Part shown: piece by piece, positions 32,475 to 40,733 of the stretch
How positions within the stretch are numbered: position 1 is the first letter of the stretch
Layout of the letters: every line of letters starts with the position of its first letter
From: Microbacterium hydrocarbonoxydans
GTDB lineage: Bacteria > Actinomycetota > Actinomycetes > Actinomycetales > Microbacteriaceae
Direction: 5' to 3'
Assembly: GCF_023715885.1 (NCBI RefSeq)
Contig: NZ_JAMBOY010000004.1
Span: 186,001 to 250,000 of the forward strand
DNA length: 64,000 nt
The notes under the pieces: generated by a model
The model's database searches: none
The model's input: only the letters and a program-made list of their open reading frames with translations
Told to the model about the DNA's origin: nothing
Position numbers and translations under genes: made by a program

Positions 32475-33131
32475 CTACACGACCTCGGCGCCGTCGAGGA
32501 TCCGCTCCACGCGGATCGCGAAGTCGCCCTCGGCCACCACTACCGTGCCGTGGCCGATCAGTCGTCCGTTGAGCTTGATGTCGGCGGGAGATCCCGCTGC
32601 GCGGTCCAGCTCGACGACCCGACCCGGTTCGAGCGACAGCACGTCGCGCACCGGCATCCGCGTGCGTCCGATCTCGACGACGAGCTCCATCTCGACACCG
32701 GCGATGCGGCTGAGTCGCTGCGGTCCGGCAGGTCCTGCGGACTGTGCTCCGTCGATGCGGACGCCGGCGCGGGCGACGACCGCACCGGCAGCGTCGACCA
32801 GGTCGAACACCTGTGTCCCCGCGTCCGTGAAGACCGACGCGGCCGGCACGAGCTCGCCCTCGCCCAGAGCGCCGGCGCCGAGCACCACGACCGCCGCCTC
32901 GAAGATGGGATGCAGGCGGTCGGCGAGCGGTGCGGTCGCCGACCCGTCCTCCAGCTGCGTCGGATCGATCACCTGGATCGCGATGCGAGCACCGGGGGTT
33001 CCCGTGAAGGTGACGGCCACGGCGTCGCCGACGGCTCCGGGATCGGTCGACGGAGCAGGGATGACGGGGAAGGCGAACGGCATCCTGCCGGCAATCGCCG
33101 CGGCGACGGCGGTCTCGTGGAAGGTGCTCAT
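32475..33131 (-). CDS. fliN: Flagellar switch protein FliN
   Basis: The protein is 218 aa, longer than enterobacterial FliN (about 137). The C-terminal SpoA domain is clear: RIAGVEMELVVEIGRTRMPVRDVLSLEPGRVVELDRAAGSPADIKLNGRLIGHGTVVVAEGDFAIRVERIL. The first 130 residues are a distinct domain (ATAVTFTG-like; PLADRLHPIFEAAVVVLG), perhaps degenerate CheC/SpoA-like. It belongs to the C-ring with FliM and FliG. The start overlaps the fliM stop as ATGA. Confidence 0.93.
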   Translation of the reverse strand: MSTFHETAVAAAIAGRMPFAFPVIPAPSTDPGAVGDAVAVTFTGTPGARIAIQVIDPTQLEDGSATAPLADRLHPIFEAAVVVLGAGALGEGELVPAASVFTDAGTQVFDLVDAAGAVVARAGVRIDGAQSAGPAGPQRLSRIAGVEMELVVEIGRTRMPVRDVLSLEPGRVVELDRAAGSPADIKLNGRLIGHGTVVVAEGDFAIRVERILDGAEVV

Positions 33132-34048
33132 GAGTGGTTCTCCTCGGGGGTGCTGGTGATCAGGCAGGTCAGCCGGGAACCTCGGCTGCCCGGGGTCGCG
33201 AAGCCGATGGTCGTGTGGCCGGCGACGAGTTCGTAGGGGCGCGTCTCGGAGTGCGGGAGTCGCAGAAGGTCGCCGGGTGCGAGATCCAGCACTTCTCCCG
33301 CTCCGATCGTGATCGGCGCGAGTCGCAGTGTGATCTCGAGCGGGGTGCTGCGCACCTGCTCCAGGGTGTGGTCGGCGGTGTGCGCGGTCGCGGCGTCGGA
33401 GCCGGATGCAGCGAGGCGGTCGACCACGGCGGATGCCGGCAGCATCACCGTGGCCGTGGTCTCGACGTCACCGAGGCGCAGGGAGTACCGGGCGACGATC
33501 ACGGCAGCCGTTCCGGAGATGACCTGCATGTACTGGGGGTTGTAGTGCACGGCCGCGAAGCGCGGCTCGCCGGGAAGCAGGCCGTCGAGGCTGGCGTGCA
33601 GGTGCTCGAACGTGCCCTCCATGAGGTGCCTGACCAGCGCGAGCTCGATCGGAGTGAACGTCCGAGCGGCCGGCAGCGACGTGCTGCGCCCGCCCATCAT
33701 CTGCACGACCCACAGCAGCGCGCTGTCGAGCCCGAACTGCACGACGCACGGCTCCTCACGCCCCGGGAGCGAACCGGCCACCATCGCGGTCGTGCCGGGC
33801 AGCGTCTCGGCGTACTCCTCATACGAGACGAGTTCGACTCGTTCGAGCGCGAGGTGCGCTCTGACCCGCACCTTGGCCGTGAGCTGCGACGACCACAGGC
33901 GCGCGAACGACTCGAACGCGGCCTCCAGGTGGCGCGTGCTCTCGCGGTCGAGCTGCGTGGGTCGACTGAAGTCATAGGCCGGGTACCGGGTCGCCGGATC
34001 GTCGATCACGGGTGCGGACATGCGTGGCTCCTGAGCGGTGGTGGTCAT
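33128..34048 (-). CDS. fliM: Flagellar switch protein FliM, without the N-terminal CheY-binding motif
   Basis: The protein is 306 aa. The core has YDFSRPTQLDRESTRHLEAAFESFARLWSSQL and SYEEYAETLPGTTAMV, GLLPGEPRFAAVHYNPQYMQVIS and a C-terminal SpoA domain (LDLAPGDLLRLPHSETRPYELVAGHTTIGFATPGSRGSRLTCLI). Usual FliM proteins begin with an LSQ(D/E)EIDALL peptide that binds phospho-CheY; here the N-terminus is MTTTAQEPRMSAPVIDDPATR, without it. It cannot be extended far, as the motB stop is only 4 bp upstream. It is the C-ring middle protein. Confidence 0.94.
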   Translation of the reverse strand: MTTTAQEPRMSAPVIDDPATRYPAYDFSRPTQLDRESTRHLEAAFESFARLWSSQLTAKVRVRAHLALERVELVSYEEYAETLPGTTAMVAGSLPGREEPCVVQFGLDSALLWVVQMMGGRSTSLPAARTFTPIELALVRHLMEGTFEHLHASLDGLLPGEPRFAAVHYNPQYMQVISGTAAVIVARYSLRLGDVETTATVMLPASAVVDRLAASGSDAATAHTADHTLEQVRSTPLEITLRLAPITIGAGEVLDLAPGDLLRLPHSETRPYELVAGHTTIGFATPGSRGSRLTCLITSTPEENHS

Positions 34049-34052
34049 CGGA

Positions 34053-34868
34053 TCAACCCGTTCCGGCGGCCGAGGCGAGGGCGGGTATGAGTGCGCGCAC
34101 CTGGTCCTCCTCGGAGGACTCGACGACGATGTCGACGCGGCGGTTGCTGGCCAGAGCCTCAGGGGCGTCGCCCTGGGCGATGGGCCGTGTGTCGGAGAAC
34201 GCCGTCGCCTTGACCCGTGCGCCCGCGATGCCTTCGTGTTCCACGAGGAAACGCGCGACCTGCGTCGCCCGCCCGCCCGACAGCTCCCAGTTCGTCGCGA
34301 AAGGGTACGCCGAGACGCGGTGGTCTGCGTGCCCCTCGATGCTCACCTGGTTGTCGACCGAGGTCAGGACATCGCCGATCGAGTCGAGCACGGCATCCGC
34401 CTTGCCCGACAACGCGGTGCTGTTGTCGCCGAAGAACGTCTCCGCGCCGACGAGCCCGACCCGCAGGCCGCGCTCGTCGATGACGAACGACACGGTGTTC
34501 TGCAGCCCCTGCGCGGTGAGTGCCTCGAGCATGCGGTTGCGGAGCTGCTCCAGCGACTCGTACTCGGCGTTCGCCCGCGCCTGCAGGTCGATCACCCCGT
34601 CATCGTCACGCAGCTCCGGCGGCACGACGACGCCCTCCGCGGTGTCGGCGGCTCCACCCGGCTTCTCCTCCTGGCCGAACCCGGTCGCCAGGCTGTTCGC
34701 CAGCAGCTCGAATTTCGTCGCGTCGACGTTCGAGACCGCGAAGAGGACGATGAAGAGGCACATGAGCACCGTCACCATGTCGGCGTACGACACGGCCCAG
34801 CGCTCGTCCGGCTCGTCGTGCGAGTCGTCCGCGTGGCCGCGTCCGCGCGCGCGACGGGCGGTGCTCAC
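34053..34868 (-). CDS. motB: Flagellar stator protein MotB
   Basis: The protein is 271 aa. A single N-terminal membrane helix contains the proton-binding Asp in SYADMVTVLMCLFIVLFAVSNVD. After a linker comes the OmpA-like peptidoglycan-binding domain (VSIEGHADHRVSAYPFATNWELSGGRATQVARFLVEHEG; SNRRVDIVVE). Asp in the helix and no Na+-type features suggest a proton-driven stator. The GTG start overlaps the motA stop as GTGA. Confidence 0.95.
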   Translation of the reverse strand: MSTARRARGRGHADDSHDEPDERWAVSYADMVTVLMCLFIVLFAVSNVDATKFELLANSLATGFGQEEKPGGAADTAEGVVVPPELRDDDGVIDLQARANAEYESLEQLRNRMLEALTAQGLQNTVSFVIDERGLRVGLVGAETFFGDNSTALSGKADAVLDSIGDVLTSVDNQVSIEGHADHRVSAYPFATNWELSGGRATQVARFLVEHEGIAGARVKATAFSDTRPIAQGDAPEALASNRRVDIVVESSEEDQVRALIPALASAAGTG

Positions 34869-35662
34869 GCGTCCTCCCCCAGCGGGTCGGACGACACCTT
34901 GGCCTTCTTCTCCTTCGGGCGCACCGTCGACATGGCCTCGAGGCGTTCCTTGAGCAGGTGCGGCGCACTGCCGGCCTGAATCGCGAGCATCCCTTCGGCG
35001 ACGAGGGTCATGCGCTCGAGCTCGACGGCGCCGATGCGGTTCAGGCGGCCGGCGATCGGGTTCCAGATGAAGTTGGCCGAGAGCAGCCCCCAGAGCGTCG
35101 CCACGAAGGCGGCGGCGATCATGGGGCCGAGGTGATCGGGCTCGTCGAGCTTCTCGAGAACGTGCGTCAGCGACACGACCGTGCCGACGATGCCGATCGT
35201 GGGCGCATATCCGCCCAGGGAGGCGAAGAAGCGGGCCGCGACGCGGGTGCGGGAGGACGCTGCCTCGATCTCGTCGTCCATCACCGTGCGGAGATCCTCC
35301 GCGTCGGTGCCGTCGGCGAGGGCCTGCAGAGCCTGGCGGGTGAAGTCGTCCGGCGCACCCTCGAGCTCCTGCTCGAGCGCCAGCAGGCCCTCGCCGCGGG
35401 CCTTCTCGGCGTAGCCGACGAGGAAGGGGATCACGGCCTCCGGCGTCATCCGCGGCCCGCGCACCATGCGTCCGAGGCTCGCGGCGGCCAGCTTCGTGTC
35501 GCGCAGGGTGTGACTCGCGATGCCGACACCGATGGTGGAACCCAGCACGAGGATCATCGGCGCGGGGATGAGGAGCGCCTGGAAGCTCGCTCCCTCCATC
35601 GTGATCATCGCCACGAGGGCGCCGAAGGCGACGATGACGCCGATGATGAACGCGGGATCCAC
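34865..35662 (-). CDS. motA: Flagellar stator protein MotA
   Basis: The protein is 265 aa with four membrane segments. The conserved segments are SLGGYAPTIGIVGTVVSLTHVLEKLDEP and AFVATLWGLLSANFIWNPIAGRL. The cytosolic loop (YAEKARGEGLLALEQELEG) is the torque-generating region. It uses GTG 35662, 2 bp past the flbD stop. It forms the ion channel with MotB. Confidence 0.95.
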   Translation of the reverse strand: MDPAFIIGVIVAFGALVAMITMEGASFQALLIPAPMILVLGSTIGVGIASHTLRDTKLAAASLGRMVRGPRMTPEAVIPFLVGYAEKARGEGLLALEQELEGAPDDFTRQALQALADGTDAEDLRTVMDDEIEAASSRTRVAARFFASLGGYAPTIGIVGTVVSLTHVLEKLDEPDHLGPMIAAAFVATLWGLLSANFIWNPIAGRLNRIGAVELERMTLVAEGMLAIQAGSAPHLLKERLEAMSTVRPKEKKAKVSSDPLGEDA

Positions 35663-35664
35663 GA

Positions 35665-35895
35665 TCAGCCCTCGGCCCGTCCGTCGGCCGGCATACCCGT
35701 CATCGTCTGCGCCGCACTGAGCACCCGGGCGCGATACGCCACGATCAGGTCGATGACGGCATCCATGCTCTCCGAGATCACGTAGACGTGGCCGTCGATC
35801 ATGTGCAGGGTCGTGTCCGGTGACTCCTGGATGCGCTCCACGAGATCGGGGTTGACCGCGAACCTCGTGTGGTCGAGGCGGGTGACGGTGATCAT
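35665..35895 (-). CDS. flbD: FlbD family protein
   Basis: The protein is 76 aa. MITVTRLDHTRFAVNPDLVERIQESPDTTLHMIDGHVYVISESMDAVIDLIVAYRARVL matches FlbD. These short proteins occur before motA in many Gram-positive and spirochaete flagellar operons; their role is not settled. It is first gene of flbD-motA-motB-fliM-fliN-fliO, behind the island promoter at 35935-35964. GGAG lies 8 nt before the ATG. Confidence 0.9.
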   Translation of the reverse strand: MITVTRLDHTRFAVNPDLVERIQESPDTTLHMIDGHVYVISESMDAVIDLIVAYRARVLSAAQTMTGMPADGRAEG

Positions 35896-35934
35896 TCGGG
35901 GTCTCCGGACGTGGGGAGGAGGGAGTCTGCCCCG

Positions 35935-35964
35935 ACTATCGCGACGAGACCCGCCCCGGGTAAC
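35935..35964 (-). promoter_or_regulatory. Flagellar-class promoter of flbD-motA-motB-fliM-fliN-fliO
   Basis: On the minus strand GTTAC (35964-35960), 17 nt, GCGATAGT (35942-35935), 40 bp before the flbD start. The leader shows GGGG..CCCC pairing but no clear GGA-loop hairpin at its 5' end. Confidence 0.8.
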
Positions 35965-36040
35965 CAGCGCGCCCCACCGCCCCGCTCCCCGTCCGCCCTG
36001 CCCGTCCCCGTCCGCGTCCGCCCCGCCCCGTCCGCGACGC

Positions 36041-36117
36041 GAGCCACCCCTTTGCGCGCGAACCACCCCTCTGATCCCCGTTCGCTCGGGGGTGGGTCGC
36101 ACACAAGGGGGTGGTTC
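36041..36117. repeat. Left copy of palindromic repeat flanking the AbiEi-type gene
   Basis: Four 10-bp blocks: GAGCCACCCC (36041-36050), GAACCACCCC (36060-36069), GGGGTGGGTC (36089-36098), GGGGTGGTTC (36108-36117). The second and fourth are exact inverse copies. The same four blocks recur on the other side of the gene at 37247-37323. Confidence 0.85.
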
Positions 36118-36230
36118 GGCGACGGCTGCGCCCGGATGAGTTCTTCTGCACGATGTGGGATCAGGCGGTATTCCCTCCACACCGCTCTGCGAGTGACCCG
36201 ATGAGGTCGCCGCCCGGGCACACTCGGCGC

Positions 36231-37223
36231 ATGCGGCACGCGTCTCTGACAGAACTTCGTCGTCTCCTCATGGACCGCAGACGCCTCGAGCTCACCGGAT
36301 GGAGCGCGCGGGCGGTCCGCCGGGCGCTGGACAATGGTCACCTTCATCGCGTGCGCCGAGGATGGTTCGTCGACCGGGGCGAGTGGGACGACCTCTGGCC
36401 GGAAACCCGGCATCGGGCCGAAGTCCTCGCTGTCGCCCAGTCGGCCACGACCACGCGGCCCGTGTTCTCGCACGTCTCCGCCGCCGTGCTGTGGGACCTG
36501 CCCCTGTACCGGACGACGCCGGATCGGGTACATGTCATCTCGGATCGCACGCACCATCGGCACAGCGCCCCCGAGCTCCTGCGGCACGAGGGCGCCGTCC
36601 CGCACAGCGACGTCGACGAGATGGAGGGCATCCGTGTCACGACCCTCGATCGCACCGTGTACGACGTGATCCGCACGGTCGCGGGCGACACCGCTCTCGC
36701 CGTCGCGGACGCTGCGGTCGCGCGGATCGCGGGAGAACCGTGGGCCTTCGATGCGCTCGCCGCGCAGGACCTGATGGGTTCGCTCGAGCGTCGGACTCGC
36801 ACTGCGGGCGCCCGCGGTATACGGCAAGCGAGGGAGATCACCACGCTGGCGGACGGTCGGGCGCAGCTCCCGCTGGAGAGCGTCACCAGATACCGCCTGC
36901 ACCAACTCGGGTTCGCGAGGCCCATCCTCCAGATGCCGATCGCAGCGCCGGACGGCGGCAGGTTCTGGATGGACATCGCCGTCGAGGAAGCGCGCACGTT
37001 CATCGAGTGCGACGGCCTGTCGAAGTACCTCGACCCGGATCTTCGAGGGGCTCGTTCGGCGGACCAGGTCTTGATGGACGAGAAGGCGCGCGAGGACTGG
37101 GTCCGCGGCGTCACTGGGTGGCGCGTCGTGCGCGTCGACAGCTCCGACATGCGCAGCCTCGAGTCGGCCGAAGCGCGCTTCCGGGCGTTCGGTCTGCGCC
37201 CCCGGCACCCCGCGTGGGCCTGA
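36231..37223 (+). CDS. AbiEi-antitoxin-like protein with C-terminal endonuclease-like (DUF559) domain
   Basis: The protein is 330 aa from ATG 36231 (MRHASLTELRRLLMDRRRLELTG); upstream starts at 36201 and 36111 are possible. The N-terminal winged-helix part is seen in SARAVRRALDNGHLHRVRRGWFVDRGEWDDLWPETRHRAEVLAVAQSA, as in AbiEi-type antitoxins. The middle has a SHVSAAVLWDLPLYRTTPDRVHVI segment. The end resembles Vsr/DUF559 nucleases (FWMDIAVEEARTFIECDGLSKYLDPDLRGARSADQVLMDEKAREDWVRGVTGWRVVRV). It is the sole plus-strand gene within the flagellar island and is flanked on both sides by the same palindromic repeat. Function unproven. Confidence 0.8.
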   Translation: MRHASLTELRRLLMDRRRLELTGWSARAVRRALDNGHLHRVRRGWFVDRGEWDDLWPETRHRAEVLAVAQSATTTRPVFSHVSAAVLWDLPLYRTTPDRVHVISDRTHHRHSAPELLRHEGAVPHSDVDEMEGIRVTTLDRTVYDVIRTVAGDTALAVADAAVARIAGEPWAFDALAAQDLMGSLERRTRTAGARGIRQAREITTLADGRAQLPLESVTRYRLHQLGFARPILQMPIAAPDGGRFWMDIAVEEARTFIECDGLSKYLDPDLRGARSADQVLMDEKAREDWVRGVTGWRVVRVDSSDMRSLESAEARFRAFGLRPRHPAWA

Positions 37224-37246
37224 TCGCGACGGGACGACGCGCCGCC

Positions 37247-37323
37247 GAACCACCCCTCTTCGCACGAGCCACCCCTCTCGCGTCGGCCACAACAGGGGTG
37301 GGTCGCGCGAAAAGGGGTGGTTC
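37247..37323. repeat. Right copy of palindromic repeat flanking the AbiEi-type gene
   Basis: GAACCACCCC (37247-37256), GAGCCACCCC (37266-37275), GGGGTGGGTC (37295-37304), GGGGTGGTTC (37314-37323), fully nested so that it could fold as one long hairpin. Compared with the left copy the first two blocks are swapped. It lies 24 bp after the AbiEi-type gene and 40 bp from the flgE stop. Confidence 0.85.
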
Positions 37324-37362
37324 GCGTCAGAGGCGGCGGGGCGGCAGGAGAGGCGACGGCGA

Positions 37363-38529
37363 TCAGCGCTTGAGCTGCGTGAGCTCCTGCAGCACCTCAT
37401 CGCTCGTGGTGATGATGCGGGCGTTCGCCTGGAATCCGCGCTGGGCCACGATCAGGTTCGTGAACTCCTGCGAGAGGTCGACGTTGCTCATCTCGAGGAA
37501 ACCGGACTGGAGGTTGCCGAACCCGGCCTGCCCCGGCTCACCCATGCGCACGGCGCCGGAGTTCACGGATGCCCGGTAGGAGGAGTTCCCGGCCTTCTCG
37601 AGTCCCTCCGGGTTGTCGAACACGGCCATCGCGATCTTCGCGAGCGTCTGGGTCGCGCCGTTGCTGAAGGTGCCGACGATCGACCCGTCGCCGGTGATGC
37701 TGTACGACTTCAGCGTGCCGGCGGCGGCGCCGTTCTGCTCGGTGACCGCGACGGTCGACAGGGTCGCGTAGCCGGTCACCGTGGTGAGGTCGACGGTCAC
37801 GGCGCCGGCCGTGAGGGTGAGCCCCGCGCCGGTCTGCTTGCCGTCGGTGAAGGCCAGAGCGCCCGTGGCGCCGCTGACCGGCTCGGCGACGTCCCAACCC
37901 GCCGCGGTGCGGGTGAAGTTCAAGCTCAGCGTCGACGGCGTGCCCTGGGCGTTGTAGACGGTCACGTCCCGCACCAGCACGTCGCCCGTCGCCGCCGTCG
38001 ACGGCAGGTTGCCCGCGACGGTCGCCGCAGTCGTGGCCCGTGCGGGGGCGACGGCGTCGAGCGGCAGCACGATGTTGCCCGCTGCGGCTCCGGTGTTGAC
38101 GACACCGTTCTGCGCCGCCCAGCCCTGCACGATCGAGCCGTCGGCCGTGACCATCTTGCCCGTCGGATCGAACGTGAAGCCGCCCGCGCGGGTGTACAGC
38201 GTCTCGCCGCCGGAGCGCACCGCGAAGAAACCGTCGCCCGAGATCATGAGGTCACCCCCGCGTCCGGTGGCCTGAGCGGAGCCCTGGGCGAAGTTGGTGC
38301 GCACGCCGGCGACCTGCACGCCGAGTCCGACCTGCGCGGGGTTGCGTCCGCCGACCTGGTCGTCGGGGATGCCGGGGTTGCCGATCAGCTGCGAGAGCGA
38401 GTCCTGGAACAGCACGGACGAGCCCTTGAACCCGGCGGTGTTGACGTTGGCGATGTTATTGCCGGTGACGTCGAGCATCGTCTGGTGCGAGCGGAGCCCG
38501 GAGATCCCGGAGTAGAGCGAGCGAAGCAT
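37363..38529 (-). CDS. flgE: Flagellar hook protein FlgE
   Basis: The protein is 388 aa. The N-terminal rod/hook motif is SLYSGISGLRSHQTMLDVTGNNIANVNTAGFKGSSVLFQD. The typical DLMISGDGFFAVRSGGETLYTRAGGFTFDPTGKMV follows, and the C-terminus SNVDLSQEFTNLIVAQRGFQANARIITTSDEVLQELTQLKR is conserved. It is exported and polymerises into the hook. It is the last gene of fliH-fliI-fliJ-fliK-flgD-flgE. Confidence 0.95.
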   Translation of the reverse strand: MLRSLYSGISGLRSHQTMLDVTGNNIANVNTAGFKGSSVLFQDSLSQLIGNPGIPDDQVGGRNPAQVGLGVQVAGVRTNFAQGSAQATGRGGDLMISGDGFFAVRSGGETLYTRAGGFTFDPTGKMVTADGSIVQGWAAQNGVVNTGAAAGNIVLPLDAVAPARATTAATVAGNLPSTAATGDVLVRDVTVYNAQGTPSTLSLNFTRTAAGWDVAEPVSGATGALAFTDGKQTGAGLTLTAGAVTVDLTTVTGYATLSTVAVTEQNGAAAGTLKSYSITGDGSIVGTFSNGATQTLAKIAMAVFDNPEGLEKAGNSSYRASVNSGAVRMGEPGQAGFGNLQSGFLEMSNVDLSQEFTNLIVAQRGFQANARIITTSDEVLQELTQLKR

Positions 38530-38559
38530 GGTGTTCTCTCTTCCTGTGTGAGACGGAGG

Positions 38560-39015
38560 TCAGGCGGCCGGGGCGGCCGGTGCGGTCGTGGAGGTGACGC
38601 CGGTGATGGCGTCGAGTGCGATGGTCTTGTCGCCGATGGTCACCTGCGGCACCGCCCCGTCGAACGACACCTTGGTGACGATTCCGGTGACCGCCTTGCC
38701 GTCGGCGTCCTTGTACGAGGCCTCCTGACCGATCAGCGCGGTCGCGGCCTGTCGCATGTTCAGGGCGAACGCCTCGGTTCCGTTGTCGGCGAGGGTCGTG
38801 AGCTGCTCCATCATGGCCAGCTGGGTGGTCTGAGCGATCATCTCGTTGGTGTCCATGGGGTTCGACGGATCCTGGTGCGTCAGCTGCGTCACGAGCAGCT
38901 TCAGGAACACCTCGCCGTCCATGACCTGCTTACGCGCGGCGGGGTCGGTCGTGCCGCCGGTGTGGATCGAGCTCGTCGCGTCGATCGTCGGGGCTGCGGT
39001 GATGGGGATGGTCAT
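38560..39015 (-). CDS. flgD: Hook capping protein FlgD
   Basis: The protein is 151 aa. MDGEVFLKLLVTQLTHQDPSNPMDTNEMIAQTTQLAMMEQLTTL is the FlgD signature; ALIGQEASYKDADGKAVTGIVTKVSFDG follows. It is a short form lacking the large C-terminal Ig-like domain of enterobacteria. It caps the growing hook. It lies between fliK and flgE. Confidence 0.94.
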   Translation of the reverse strand: MTIPITAAPTIDATSSIHTGGTTDPAARKQVMDGEVFLKLLVTQLTHQDPSNPMDTNEMIAQTTQLAMMEQLTTLADNGTEAFALNMRQAATALIGQEASYKDADGKAVTGIVTKVSFDGAVPQVTIGDKTIALDAITGVTSTTAPAAPAA

Positions 39016-39024
39016 GGCGTCCTC

Positions 39025-40311
39025 TCAGGCCAGGATGTCGAGGCCGGCGGCGGCCCGGTCGCGGTCGTTCGACGCGGATGACGGGGTGGCGGGCGCCGGC
39101 TGGCGGGGCTGCGGCGGCGGTGAGGCGTCGGATGCGGCATCGCGACGGCTGGGCGCCTCGCCGCCCGCTCCGCCACTGCCGAACGAGGACGCGCCTCGGT
39201 CGGCGCCCGGGTCGGACCCCGAGCCCTGAGCGATGCTCAGCGATGCGTGCGGCATCGCGGCGGCGAGATCACGACGCAGATCTGTGACGATGGCGCGGAG
39301 CGCGTCGCGCCCGGCATCCGTCGCACCCATGAGCTCCACCCGTACGTCGCCCGCCTGGCCGATGTGTGCGCGCACCGTGACGGGACCGAGCGTGTCGGGG
39401 TTGACCGTCATCGTGAGCTGGTGCGTGCCCGATGGGCGCTGCGCGATGCTGACGACGACCGGCGACACCTGGGCTGCGACCGTGCGCGGGATCGGCGTCA
39501 CGGGCGCAGCGGCTTCCGTCGCCGCCGGGCCGACCGGCGAGACCGGCATCGAGGGCAACGCCACCGCGGTGATCGTCGGAGAAGCGGATGCGGTGGCGGC
39601 GGCCGGCGCGCGATCGCCGGAACCCGGGCGATCGGGGAGGACAGCGGATGCCGACACGGGTGCCGCGGCCGGCGGACGAGGGTCCGCACCGACGGCGACG
39701 ATGCCGTCGGCAGGGATGCGGTGCGCAGGAACCGCGGGCGGCACGGAAGCGGGCGTTGCGACGGGGGTCTTCTCCGCGCCGAGCCGCGGGGAAGCGTCGG
39801 GCGCCGGCTCCCCCGCGGCATCCGTCCCGCCTGACACGGCGGGAGCGGAAGCGGCCAGAGCGTCGGATGCCCGCACCGCCGGCCCGGCGAGCACCACCGA
39901 GGTGATCCGATCTGCGGAGGATGCCGAGCTCGGGACCTCCGCGGCGACCTCCGCCGTCGCGACATCGACGGGCGAAGACGCCTGTGACGCATCGCCGGTG
40001 CCGGGCTCCACCTGGTCCGTGGCGGGGGCGCCACCGTCGATGGTCGGCAACGCGAGGAGCAGGGCGAGCGCCGCGGACACGATGCCGCCCTCCGGCTCAC
40101 CAGCGGTCGATTCCTCGCGGGAGAGGGGCATCGCCCCGGCATCCTCCACCCCGTCGACGAGATCCGAGGACGCCGACTCGGCGGGGAACGACTCGCCCGC
40201 CGCGACGAGAGCCTCGCCGAACCGCGCTCCGGCGTCGGTCGCGGACCGGCCGGTCGATTCGGCGGCGGCGGGTGACGCGAGCAGTGCGTCGGTCAGCGTC
40301 ACGGCGCTCAT
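39025..40311 (-). CDS. fliK: Flagellar hook-length control protein FliK
   Basis: The protein is 428 aa. Most of it is a disordered, Ala/Pro/Ser/Asp-rich ruler region, and the C-terminal domain is recognisable: RPSGTHQLTMTVNPDTLGPVTVRAHIGQAGDVRVELMGATDAGRDALRAIVTDLRRDL. FliK measures the hook and triggers the FlhB switch. The start overlaps the fliJ stop as ATGA. The variable part is hard to compare with other species. Confidence 0.88.
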   Translation of the reverse strand: MSAVTLTDALLASPAAAESTGRSATDAGARFGEALVAAGESFPAESASSDLVDGVEDAGAMPLSREESTAGEPEGGIVSAALALLLALPTIDGGAPATDQVEPGTGDASQASSPVDVATAEVAAEVPSSASSADRITSVVLAGPAVRASDALAASAPAVSGGTDAAGEPAPDASPRLGAEKTPVATPASVPPAVPAHRIPADGIVAVGADPRPPAAAPVSASAVLPDRPGSGDRAPAAATASASPTITAVALPSMPVSPVGPAATEAAAPVTPIPRTVAAQVSPVVVSIAQRPSGTHQLTMTVNPDTLGPVTVRAHIGQAGDVRVELMGATDAGRDALRAIVTDLRRDLAAAMPHASLSIAQGSGSDPGADRGASSFGSGGAGGEAPSRRDAASDASPPPQPRQPAPATPSSASNDRDRAAAGLDILA

Positions 40312-40733
40312 GCGGCGCTCCCCTCGGGGCGGCGTCCGCGCGCGGTGGCGATCTCGTCGAGGGCGGCCTGTTCGGCGGCGAGTCCCTCACGGTGTTCCTC
40401 CACCCGGTGCGCGGTCTCGAGACGCTCGAGTCCCTTGAGCTCGCGACGAGCCTCGATGTGTGCGGTCTTCGCCTCGCTCTCCGCAGCGCGGCTCAGCTCC
40501 GCGAGCGTCTGCAGGTCGCCCAGCGCGCTGCGCCCCGCGGCTCGGGCGGCGGCCATCGCAAGAAGGGTCGCCGCGTCGTCGACCTGGCTGCTGATCTCGG
40601 AGAGGCTCGCGGCACCGGCTCGCACGGCCGTCTCAGCCTTGCGACGCTCGCTGCTGGCGCGTGACAGCTCTTCCGCGGCGATGCGCTCCTGGGCGCCGCG
40701 CACGCGGAGCAGGCCGGAAAGGGAGAAGGTCAT
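40308..40733 (-). CDS. fliJ: Flagellar export protein FliJ
   Basis: The protein is 141 aa, nearly all coiled coil: FSLSGLLRVRGAQERIAAEELSRASSERRKAETAVRAGA to HRVEEHREGLAAEQAALDEIATARGRR. This antiparallel coiled coil is typical of FliJ, which sits in the FliI ATPase ring. Position between fliI and fliK is the usual one. The start overlaps the fliI stop. Confidence 0.88.
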   Translation of the reverse strand: MTFSLSGLLRVRGAQERIAAEELSRASSERRKAETAVRAGAASLSEISSQVDDAATLLAMAAARAAGRSALGDLQTLAELSRAAESEAKTAHIEARRELKGLERLETAHRVEEHREGLAAEQAALDEIATARGRRPEGSAA

